Shown here: one piece after another, positions 1 to 5,772 of the stretch
Numbering within the stretch: the first letter of the stretch is position 1
Layout: each line of letters opens with the position of its first letter
NCBI GenBank assembly: GCA_023431215.1
Contig: JAEYXR010000097.1
Span: forward strand, 1-14,065
Direction of reading: 5' to 3'
DNA from: Bacillota bacterium
GTDB taxonomy: Bacteria; Bacillota; Clostridia; Oscillospirales; Ruminococcaceae
Length of the DNA stretch: 14,065 bases
Notes under the pieces: generated by a model
The model's database searches: none
The model's input: only the letters and a program-made list of their open reading frames with translations
Told to the model about the DNA's origin: nothing
Program-made: the position numbers and the translations under genes

Positions 1-1538
1 ACCTGTGGGATGGCAGAGCTTTTGCTGCCGGATTTGGGTGTTGTGTCAATGGGGAGATAAATGGGGCCATCTTCCACCTGCCCCCGTATCAGAAAATAAA
101 GATGTCCCTCATCATATTTCATCGAAAGGCTAAAGTCGGCATTTTGACTGATGATATCCTCCTGCCGCCACTCGGCAGCATCACCGTCAACAGCACAGAC
201 ACTCTGCCCGTTGCCGGGGTCAAAAGCCAGAAGCCCAAAAAACTGTTCGTTTGTCTGATAATCTGCCCAATAAGCGGTTTGGTTTAAATCTACTGCATGC
301 ATGGTGTTCCAGGTGCGCTTAAACCATTCATCCTGCCAGGTAAAAATAATACTTCCCGCGCAGCCGGAATCCATAATGTCCCGGTAGCAGGCGGCAATTG
401 CCTCCCCCTGCTCCTGCTCTGACAAGTTACCCTGATTAAAACCCCGTCCATAGTCAATTTGTGCACAACCGCGGGAAGAGGGCACACCAAACTCCGATAT
501 TACCACAGGCATAGTGTGGTGTTGTACCAGGCTTTCTAAATAAGCTTTGTAGGTATTTCTTGTTCCTGCGTCATCCTGATAAACAGAAAGATCCGGGCTG
601 TGGCGGAGATAGTCGGGGTAATAAGGATACACATGATAAGATGCAAACTGACCCGATACAAAAGCATCGGTGGTTTTAATATGCTCAACATCTACCTTTG
701 CAATTTTTAGAAACAAATTGGTAATACCTTCATTGTAGTCATTTGGGTCTGTGGTAGGCCAGTTGGCAAAGGCAATCAGCCGCTGTTCCTTGTATCGTCC
801 GGCTTCATATTCGGCCACTGTATCTCCCAGCAAAGCCAGCATGCTTTCAAAGGGTGTGGCGTCTTGATCTGCATAAAAATATTTGCCGCTGTAGCTTTGG
901 GCTTCGGCGCGCATCTGGTTGGTATAGGCCACCGTACGGTCGTCCCATTCTACTCCCAAAATATAGCCAAGTACCCAGTCAGAAACATCGCGGCGGTATT
1001 GTCCCCTGCCGCGGTCTGGGCTGTAGGATACGTTTCGGCGGCCGTGGATCACATCCACCATCCTCTTTGCATCGTCCAGCAGCGGATTCAGAAAACCGGC
1101 ATCAAAGGCGTCCATATGGGAGTTTTGGCTGTAATCGTTCACCCAAAGCCCCTGAATGAGATAGAGCGGGGTGGGGTTGCTGCTGTTATATTGGTAAAAA
1201 GCTTCATAAAAGGTGGGGGAATTGATGGTATAGACACGGATGGTGTTTGCACCCATCTCCTGAATCTGCTCAAACCACCTTAAGTATTCCTCTTTGGTAA
1301 TGGCAAATTCATTGGCAAAATGACCGGGCTTTCCACTGCCCAAGTCTACCCCTCTTATTTCATAAGGGGCAAGTCCTTCTCCCCTGTCCACCAAAATGGT
1401 GCTGCCGCGGGTGGCGGTAAAGGAGTTCACCGGTGCCTGGGGTTTTAAGTCTACATAGAGGGCGGTATGATAGTAAAAGTAACCACAGGCAACAAACACC
1501 AGTATTACCGCCGCACAGAGCATCAAAAATCTGCGCAT
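1..1538 (-). CDS. Membrane-anchored TIM-barrel glycoside hydrolase with C-terminal CBM9-like domain (3' end outside window)
   Basis: An open frame of 512 codons runs leftward from an ATG at 1538 and leaves the window without a stop. The start is fixed by the ribosome site GAAAGGAGG just upstream. Residues 1-28 are a basic N-terminus plus one hydrophobic segment, so the protein is probably a signal-anchored exoenzyme. Residues about 45-440 read as a glycosidase clan A-like (beta/alpha)8 barrel: GANTIRVYTI (97-104 region), LGYILGVEWDD (190-200, E197 a candidate acid/base), VVISEFGVPSSRG (345-357, E349 a candidate nucleophile) and FTWQDEWFKRTW (399-410). From about residue 450, DGDAAEW starts a segment resembling CBM9/DOMON-type sugar-binding domains. 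The substrate is unknown. It lies 89 bp downstream of the CotH gene on the same strand, suggesting a role in processing a surface polysaccharide. Family assignment comes from motifs only; the catalytic residues are inferred. Confidence 0.75.
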   Translation of the reverse strand, partial: MRRFLMLCAAVILVFVACGYFYYHTALYVDLKPQAPVNSFTATRGSTILVDRGEGLAPYEIRGVDLGSGKPGHFANEFAITKEEYLRWFEQIQEMGANTIRVYTINSPTFYEAFYQYNSSNPTPLYLIQGLWVNDYSQNSHMDAFDAGFLNPLLDDAKRMVDVIHGRRNVSYSPDRGRGQYRRDVSDWVLGYILGVEWDDRTVAYTNQMRAEAQSYSGKYFYADQDATPFESMLALLGDTVAEYEAGRYKEQRLIAFANWPTTDPNDYNEGITNLFLKIAKVDVEHIKTTDAFVSGQFASYHVYPYYPDYLRHSPDLSVYQDDAGTRNTYKAYLESLVQHHTMPVVISEFGVPSSRGCAQIDYGRGFNQGNLSEQEQGEAIAACYRDIMDSGCAGSIIFTWQDEWFKRTWNTMHAVDLNQTAYWADYQTNEQFFGLLAFDPGNGQSVCAVDGDAAEWRQEDIISQNADFSLSMKYDEGHLYFLIRGQVEDGPIYLPIDTTPKSGSKSSAIPQ

Positions 1539-1627
1539 GCTAAACCGCCTCCTTTCTCTGTTGGGGTAACCGCTAAGATGTATATTTTTAAGTTTAGTGC
1601 AACACCGCACAAATCACAGTCTACACC

Positions 1628-3028
1628 CTAGTGCTGGTATTGTTTGTTGGCAGAGGGGTGGCAATATTGGTACAGCAGTTCAATGTTTTCATCCAGCCAG
1701 GCACCCCTGCGCAGAAGAAAACTTTTAACCTGCTCCACAGCCTCCTCATGGCTGCCTACATTTCTGTCAGCAGGCTCCAACAGCCCGTATTGTGGCTCAA
1801 AGGTGTAGCCCCAAACCGCAAAGTTGCGCTCTACCGCACCATCCAGCCACAAAACAGTGTCATCAATGTAGCTTGTAAGGTATTCATCGGACAAAATGGT
1901 CTTACGCAGCTGGCGGTAACGGGTAATCACCCGGTTGGTAAAGTCCTCGTCCCTTAGCAGCATATTGTACCACAGCCCTTGGGGAAATCCAAAACCGGTG
2001 GCATCCCATGAGGTTTCCATATAATTGTCCAACGCATTGTTAAAGTCCCACACTGGGCCAATGGAAAGCTTGCCGCCAATGGGTTTTGTTAAATAAGTGG
2101 AGTATCTTGTGGCATCGTAGTTTTGAAAAAATTCATTGAGAACCATGTAGTCAACAAAAGAGCTGACGTCAATCTGTCTGTGATAACCCAGCTTTGGGTC
2201 GTCATAATCCAAAGAATACAGCGATTTTTCAAATTTGCTGATGTCACGCTCAATAAAGCGTGCCTGTTGGGGTGTGCAGCTGGTGCTAGGAGGATAAACC
2301 ACGTTTACTACACTGTGGGTAATCAGGGTGTAATGGGCAAAGGTGTTTAAGTTTACGTTAGCGCCACGGTCCAGTCGGACAATATACGAAGTTTCGGCCC
2401 TGCCCTCCACATCCTTGCTGACACCCGCCTGAGACCGTGAAATGCTCTCCATCATCAGGTATAACCCACGGTATTCACCGTTGACAAACAGCTCACAATA
2501 GCGAACCTCCGGCGTATTTTCCATGACCTGTCCGCTCAGGTTCATCATCATATAATTGCGCAGCAAGGATTTGTCCAAAAACGGCCCGTTGAGGACCCAT
2601 TCATCTTCCTTGGGCATACCCAGCATTTCTACTTTTGCAGAGTTACCTGCTTGGTCCACCAGCTTTATCCGAAAAGATTTTTTATCAAAATGCAGCGAAG
2701 AATTACCCCGATAGCGAACCAAAGCATTGGTTGTCAGCACCGGTGAATCTGTAAGGCTGTTGTTTCCCTCTCCGCTGTCCCAAACGGTAAGCGAAGCGGT
2801 AATATTTGCGTCTTGGTTGTTTTGACCCGGGATGAGCTGCCCGTAGGTATTGATGGATACCACGGGCAAATGGGTGCGAAAGGCTCCGGTCGCCTCTACA
2901 AAAGACGGTCCGGGAGCTTCCAGGTGCTGGTGATAGCGATCAAACTGAACATAGCTGAAGCTGGCCGCCGCAAAAGACAAAGCCACAGCACCAAACACAG
3001 CCAGCAGTCCAATGAGTTTTTTGCTCAT
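1628..3028 (-). CDS. CotH-family protein kinase-like exported protein
   Basis: A 466-residue protein starting at the ATG at 3028, with GGTAAGGGG upstream as ribosome site. Residues 5-27 are a hydrophobic signal/anchor segment, so the catalytic part is probably outside the membrane. CotH-family blocks appear in order: RYRGNSSLHFDKKSFRIKL (105-123, with the nucleotide-binding lysines K116/K117), EWVLNGPFLDKSLLRNY (143-159), ELFVNGEYRGLYLMMESI (179-196), YMVLNEFFQNYD (294-305) and the metal-binding block GPVWDFN (324-330). CotH of Bacillus is an atypical kinase of spore-coat proteins, but many Clostridia carry CotH paralogs beside DUF4956 and polysaccharide genes, where the substrate is unknown. 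Only 6 nt separate it from the DUF4956 stop, so the two are almost certainly co-transcribed and perhaps translationally coupled. Full length for the family. Confidence 0.9.
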   Translation of the reverse strand: MSKKLIGLLAVFGAVALSFAAASFSYVQFDRYHQHLEAPGPSFVEATGAFRTHLPVVSINTYGQLIPGQNNQDANITASLTVWDSGEGNNSLTDSPVLTTNALVRYRGNSSLHFDKKSFRIKLVDQAGNSAKVEMLGMPKEDEWVLNGPFLDKSLLRNYMMMNLSGQVMENTPEVRYCELFVNGEYRGLYLMMESISRSQAGVSKDVEGRAETSYIVRLDRGANVNLNTFAHYTLITHSVVNVVYPPSTSCTPQQARFIERDISKFEKSLYSLDYDDPKLGYHRQIDVSSFVDYMVLNEFFQNYDATRYSTYLTKPIGGKLSIGPVWDFNNALDNYMETSWDATGFGFPQGLWYNMLLRDEDFTNRVITRYRQLRKTILSDEYLTSYIDDTVLWLDGAVERNFAVWGYTFEPQYGLLEPADRNVGSHEEAVEQVKSFLLRRGAWLDENIELLYQYCHPSANKQYQH

Positions 3029-3034
3029 AGCCCC

Positions 3035-3712
3035 TTACCCGCTTACCTCGTCACTTTGCGAGACGAGATTGACATACTCTACCCTGCCGATTTTATACAA
3101 ACGGTCGGTAATGGACTCTTCCATGCTTTGTGCTTTTCGCAAAGCTCTGCGCGGCAGCTCATAAATAAGCTCCACTGTTTCCTGGGTGGTGTTTTTTACC
3201 TTAAGGTGGGCAAAGGCTGTGTAATAAAGATACACCACCGATTGTATTTCCGCTTCGGTAGAACGGGCTGCACGGATAATCAGCAGCATGCGGTCATCAT
3301 TTCTTACCCTGCCCAAAAGCAGCAGCAGCATAAAAACAACCGCCGAACCAATGGCTGCCACAAGGTAGTCACCGGCACCGCAGCAAATACCGACAATAAT
3401 GGTCCAAAAAATATAAGCGGTATCTCGGGAATCTTTGATAGCAGTACGAAAACGTACAATAGAAAGGGCACCCACCATACCAAGAGAAAGCGCCAGATTG
3501 TTGCCGATGACCGTCATCACCGTTGCGGTAAGGACAGTCAGCATCACCAGCGAAACATTGAATTTTCGGCTGTATACCGTGCCTGCATGGGTGTACAGGT
3601 AAGAAACAAAAATGACAAGTCCCATAACAGCAGCCATAGACAGGTTAATGAGAATTGTCTCCAGAGTCAGGTCTCCGGTTTGCTGGAGAAGATTGTAAAG
3701 TGCAGATTTCAT
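3035..3712 (-). CDS. DUF4956 integral membrane protein
   Basis: A 225-residue protein. The start at 3712 is supported by the ribosome site TGGAGGA. Hydrophobic segments lie at about 22-40, 54-78, 98-113 and 116-134, followed by a charged cytosolic tail to residue 225. The family signature is clear: SLGMVGALSIVRFRTAIKD (76-94), then RDTAYIFWTIIVGICCGAGDY (with the first residue at 96), a glycine-rich membrane re-entry-like block. DUF4956 proteins have no established biochemical role. They are recurrently found next to CotH and VTC-type polyphosphate polymerase-domain genes in Gram-positives, which I take as established genome context. No VTC gene is visible here; it would have to lie left of position 1 or elsewhere. 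It is the first gene of the leftward set, followed after 6 nt by the CotH gene. No convincing sigma-A promoter was identified for it. Confidence 0.88.
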   Translation of the reverse strand: MKSALYNLLQQTGDLTLETILINLSMAAVMGLVIFVSYLYTHAGTVYSRKFNVSLVMLTVLTATVMTVIGNNLALSLGMVGALSIVRFRTAIKDSRDTAYIFWTIIVGICCGAGDYLVAAIGSAVVFMLLLLLGRVRNDDRMLLIIRAARSTEAEIQSVVYLYYTAFAHLKVKNTTQETVELIYELPRRALRKAQSMEESITDRLYKIGRVEYVNLVSQSDEVSG

Positions 3713-3730
3713 GTTGATTCCTCCATAGAA

Positions 3731-3746
3731 AACGGCCTATGCCGTT
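3731..3746. promoter_or_regulatory. Perfect hairpin AACGGC-CTAT-GCCGTT in the divergent intergenic region
   Basis: Two perfectly complementary 6-nt arms enclose a 4-nt loop. In the leftward mRNA the hairpin would sit just before the DUF4956 ribosome site. On the plus strand it abuts the -35 box of the rightward promoter at 3748. It could be an operator for divergent control or a 5'-leader hairpin that influences translation. No function can be assigned from sequence. Confidence 0.45.
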
Positions 3747-3747
3747 G

Positions 3748-3775
3748 TTGACAAATGAAAACAAATTGGTATGAT
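3748..3775 (+). promoter_or_regulatory. Sigma-A promoter of the TIM-barrel gene at 3888
   Basis: TTGACA (3748-3753) and TATGAT (3770-3775) are separated by 16 bp. The expected transcription start near 3782 leaves a leader of about 105 nt before the ATG at 3888. The match to consensus is very good, so expression is likely strong in vegetative cells unless blocked. Confidence 0.75.
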
Positions 3776-3887
3776 AACCGTAAAGACGTAATATCCTTAC
3801 AATAACTCTATCAAAGCTGATTGCCTGCTTTTGCTCTTTTTACCTTACAGCGCACAGCTGGTTACCCTGTACAAAAGGTGGTTATAA

Positions 3888-4724
3888 ATGAAAAAGAAAT
3901 GGTTGATTGCCCTGACAATATTGGCAGTATGCGGTGTAGCAGTATGGGCGGGCGCTGGTGCTTTACGTCAGCCAAAAGAATCCCGGGGTATTTTTATATG
4001 GGGAGCCCCCATTACCCAGCCTCAAGAGCAGCAAACCATGCTCAGTGCCTTAAAGCGCCTAAGCATCAATGCCGTTTATCAGGAATTCCCCGGGGATGAA
4101 CTATCAGACGCCGCAGAGTATATTTCGGTACTAAAGAGCGCCTATATAGACACCTATCTTTTGACAGGGCAGCCCCAGTGGGGGCTGGAGGCAGACGGTG
4201 CCTCTTTGATAAAAGAAATTGACCGTGCCGTCTCCATGGGTGGCCAGTTGGCCGGTATTATGGTGGATGTTGAACCGTATCTTACAAAAGAATGGGATAA
4301 GGACGAGAATGCCGTGATGCAAAGCTATGTGCAGGGCATGTCCACCGCATATCAATATGCCGAGCAAAAAGGCCTGGCTCTCATTGCCTGCATTCCCTAT
4401 TGGTACGATAATTCTCACACAGCTGCATTGGAACAGCTTATTGCCACCGGCTGTGATGCCGTTGCAGTGATGAACTATTACCGTAAAAACGAGGCAGAGC
4501 ATATGCAAACCGAGCTGGAGCTTGCGCGCAAGGCAAACAAGGAAGCCATTTGTATTTTTGAGTTTCAGCCGCCGGGCAAGCACTCGCTTACCGAAAAAGA
4601 GACTTATTACACACTGGGGCTGGATGCCGCCCACCAAAGCTGGGAGAGCATAAAAAAACACCTTGGGAGCAAACAGCTGGGCTTTGCCTACCATTGGTAT
4701 GCTTCGATTTTAGAGTTGCTTTAG
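3888..4724 (+). CDS. Exported TIM-barrel glycosidase-like protein of unassigned family
   Basis: A 278-residue protein. The ATG at 3888 is preceded by AAAAGGTGG at 7-nt spacing. Residues 1-25 form a signal peptide or anchor (MKKKW, then a hydrophobic run). The remainder has the rhythm of a (beta/alpha)8 barrel: GIFIWGAPI (34-42), AYIDTYLLTG, GIMVDVEPYL (123-132), ALIACIPYWYD (164-174), DAVAVMNYYR (190-199), AICIFEFQPPG (220-230) and LGFAYHWYASI (264-274). D127 and E129 at a strand end, with E225, are plausible catalytic acids. The pattern is loosely like GH18/GH114-type small barrels, but I cannot name a family. It is transcribed head-to-head with the DUF4956-CotH-glycosidase genes, so it probably acts on the same extracellular polymer. 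A non-catalytic sugar-binding barrel is an alternative. Confidence 0.65.
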   Translation: MKKKWLIALTILAVCGVAVWAGAGALRQPKESRGIFIWGAPITQPQEQQTMLSALKRLSINAVYQEFPGDELSDAAEYISVLKSAYIDTYLLTGQPQWGLEADGASLIKEIDRAVSMGGQLAGIMVDVEPYLTKEWDKDENAVMQSYVQGMSTAYQYAEQKGLALIACIPYWYDNSHTAALEQLIATGCDAVAVMNYYRKNEAEHMQTELELARKANKEAICIFEFQPPGKHSLTEKETYYTLGLDAAHQSWESIKKHLGSKQLGFAYHWYASILELL

Positions 4725-4786
4725 TATGTGTTTTACGATAAAATGAAGTAATATAAACTGGTTAATAATGCAATAATAGTAAAATA

Positions 4787-4847
4787 TTGTCAAATAAGTT
4801 TTTGCTGCGTAACTTGACAACTTAAACGCAAAATAACTTTGTTGTCA
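4787..4847. repeat. Alternating TTGTCAA / TTGACAAC / GTTGTCA repeats in an AT-rich spacer
   Basis: The 256-bp spacer 4725-4980 contains no ORF worth calling. Within it TTGTCAA (4787-4793), TTGACAAC (4814-4821) and GTTGTCA (4841-4847) are mutually inverted, so the middle copy could pair with either flank. It could be a chance feature of AT-rich DNA, a protein-binding cluster, or part of the 3' untranslated region of the TIM-barrel gene. No function is claimed. Confidence 0.3.
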
Positions 4848-4913
4848 GTATTATTTGTTCCATAGAGCTATTTAAAATATGTCTTTATTATAAATTTACA
4901 TTAAAAGCAAAAA

Positions 4914-4952
4914 GCACCCGAAGAAGTGATTGAATCACCATTCTTCAGGTGC
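4914..4952 (-). terminator. Rho-independent terminator of the Rrf2 regulator gene
   Basis: A long hairpin has outer arms GCACC/GGTGC, then GAAGAA/TTCTTC, and an inner GTGATT/AATCAC segment. Read leftward it is followed by TTTTTGCTTTT, a good release tract, and it lies about 30 nt after the Rrf2 stop. Read rightward it ends in CCTTTTACC, so it may also stop transcripts of the convergent TIM-barrel gene. Confidence 0.8.
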
Positions 4953-4980
4953 CTTTTACCAATAAAAATAAATATCCTGT

Positions 4981-5409
4981 TTAAATAACATAATGATCCG
5001 CATTATTTTCACGCAGTAAGTCCGCCAAAGTAATGCCTTCAAAAAAATCATCAATCATTTTATCCAGCTTTTGCCACATAGGCAACGTGCGGCACTCTGC
5101 AGCCCTGTCGCACGCTTTCCCTTCCTCCTCCAGGCAGGCAACCGGTGCAAGCGTACCTTCCGTCAGCTTTAAAATACTGCCTACCGTATAGCTTTCCGGT
5201 GCTTTTGCCAGCTTGTACCCACCGCCGCGGCCGCGCAGAGCAAACACTAAACCACCCTTGCTCAGGGTAGCCAAAATGCCCTCCAAATATTTTTCGGAAA
5301 TATTCTGCCGTTTGGCTATATCCATAAGCACAATGTAATCTCCCGTATTATGCTCTGCCAAATCTATCATCACTCTCAGGGCGTAGCGTCCCTTGGTTGA
5401 TACCATCAT
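4981..5409 (-). CDS. Rrf2-family transcriptional regulator (IscR/CymR-like)
   Basis: A 142-residue Rrf2 protein. The ATG at 5409 has TAGGAG upstream; the following in-frame ATG would be spaced too far. The opening MVSTKGRYALRVMIDLA and the winged helix-turn-helix at about 24-69 (IAKRQNISEKYLEGILATL, then the wing RGRGGGYKLAK) are diagnostic. The C-terminal region has three cysteines, C92, C100 and C106 (spacing x7, x5), close to the x5/x5 pattern that binds [2Fe-2S] in IscR, so an Fe-S or thiol sensor is plausible. The IscR histidine ligand is not evident. It is divergent from cysK, as expected for a regulator of cysteine supply. In Bacillus and Staphylococcus the Rrf2 protein CymR works in complex with CysK; a similar partnership here is inference. 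The likely target is the palindrome at 5571-5613. Confidence 0.9.
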   Translation of the reverse strand: MMVSTKGRYALRVMIDLAEHNTGDYIVLMDIAKRQNISEKYLEGILATLSKGGLVFALRGRGGGYKLAKAPESYTVGSILKLTEGTLAPVACLEEEGKACDRAAECRTLPMWQKLDKMIDDFFEGITLADLLRENNADHYVI

Positions 5410-5570
5410 GGTTGCTGCTCCTATCTACTGCTTTTCTATCATCCGTAATTTTTACTTGTCCAAACTCTATTCTTATTTTTCGTTTATTTACTATACATAC
5501 TTTACCATGCCAACAATTTCAATTCAAGGTTCAAACTAATACTTATGACTTTTTCTATTGATGCAGAATA

Positions 5571-5613
5571 ATAAACCTATAAACATATTGACAAAGTATG
5601 TTTATAGGTTTAT
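5571..5613. promoter_or_regulatory. Perfect 17-bp inverted repeat operator around the cysK -35 box
   Basis: ATAAACCTATAAACATA (5571-5587) and its exact reverse complement (5597-5613) flank nine bases, TTGACAAAG, that contain the -35 hexamer. Each arm itself holds two copies of ATAAAC at 8-bp spacing, giving four half-sites: 5571-5576, 5579-5584, and inverted at 5600-5605 and 5608-5613. Binding of a dimer or a pair of dimers would cover the -35 box and spacer, so repression is the natural reading. The divergent Rrf2 protein is the obvious candidate ligand, by position only. Confidence 0.8.
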
Positions 5614-5616
5614 ACT
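5588..5616 (+). promoter_or_regulatory. Consensus sigma-A promoter of the cys leader-cysK transcript
   Basis: TTGACA (5588-5593) and TATACT (5611-5616) are separated by exactly 17 bp. Transcription should start near 5623, giving about 150 nt of leader before the cysK ATG. The promoter is embedded in the inverted repeat described at 5571-5613. Confidence 0.88.
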
Positions 5617-5650
5617 GAGTATATTATTTTAGAAAGGCGGCGGTACATCG

Positions 5651-5758
5651 ATGATAAATTGCCACTCTTTTGCACTTGCACCTTCAAAAAACAGCAGTCG
5701 ATGTTGCAGCTGCTTCATAAAAAACAACTTAATTTGCCAACCATTCTTTGTTTTTTGA
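5651..5758 (+). CDS. Cysteine-rich leader peptide (putative attenuator peptide) upstream of cysK
   Basis: A 35-codon ORF starts at an ATG about 28 nt after the predicted transcription start, preceded by purine-rich AAAGGCGGCGG. It contains five cysteines (C4, C18, C19, C21, C29), with the cluster RCCSCF at codons 17-22 (TGT TGC AGC TGC at 5702-5713). It ends in TGA 14 nt before the cysK ATG, in a different frame from cysK. It resembles regulatory leader peptides whose codons match the amino acid made by the downstream gene; Cys-rich upstream ORFs of this kind are known ahead of sulfur genes in mycobacteria. The composition, position and overlap with an anti-Shine-Dalgarno segment argue that it is translated for regulation rather than for a product. 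Too short to be tested by homology. Confidence 0.72.
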   Translation: MINCHSFALAPSKNSSRCCSCFIKNNLICQPFFVF

Positions 5759-5761
5759 AGG
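5681..5761 (+). promoter_or_regulatory. Putative translational attenuator: anti-Shine-Dalgarno helix for cysK
   Basis: CCTTCAAAAAACA (5681-5693, inside the leader ORF) is the exact reverse complement of TGTTTTTTGAAGG (5749-5761), which contains the leader stop codon and the AAGG part of the cysK ribosome site AAGGGAG (5758-5764). The 13-bp helix would hold cysK closed. The Cys codons at 5702-5713 begin 9 nt after the 5' arm, so a ribosome waiting there for charged tRNA-Cys would overlap that arm and release the ribosome site. No U tract follows the helix, so the design fits translational rather than transcriptional attenuation. The pairing is seen; the mechanism is inferred by analogy with the erm leader type. 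Confidence 0.68.
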
Positions 5762-5772
5762 GAGATTTTATT

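Noticed and set aside
854..1283. Overlapping plus-strand frames of 101 and 139 codons
   Set aside because: Both lie opposite the continuous glycosidase frame at 1-1538, which has strong motifs and a ribosome site.
2813..3751. A 312-codon plus-strand open frame opposite CotH and DUF4956
   Set aside because: It is antisense to two confidently identified genes, has a basic low-complexity composition without domain motifs, and has no ribosome site. It is a shadow frame.
5659..5772. In-frame upstream extension of cysK from a TTG at 5659
   Set aside because: No ribosome site for the TTG. The CysK family N-terminus begins at the ATG at 5773, which has AAGGGAG at good spacing. The extension overlaps the Cys-rich leader ORF in a different frame.
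5617..5772. T-box or SAM riboswitch in the cysK leader
   Set aside because: I found no T-box sequence, no specifier hairpin, no SAM-box motifs, and no intrinsic terminator with a U tract before cysK. The leader is about 150 nt and its structure fits ribosome-based attenuation instead.
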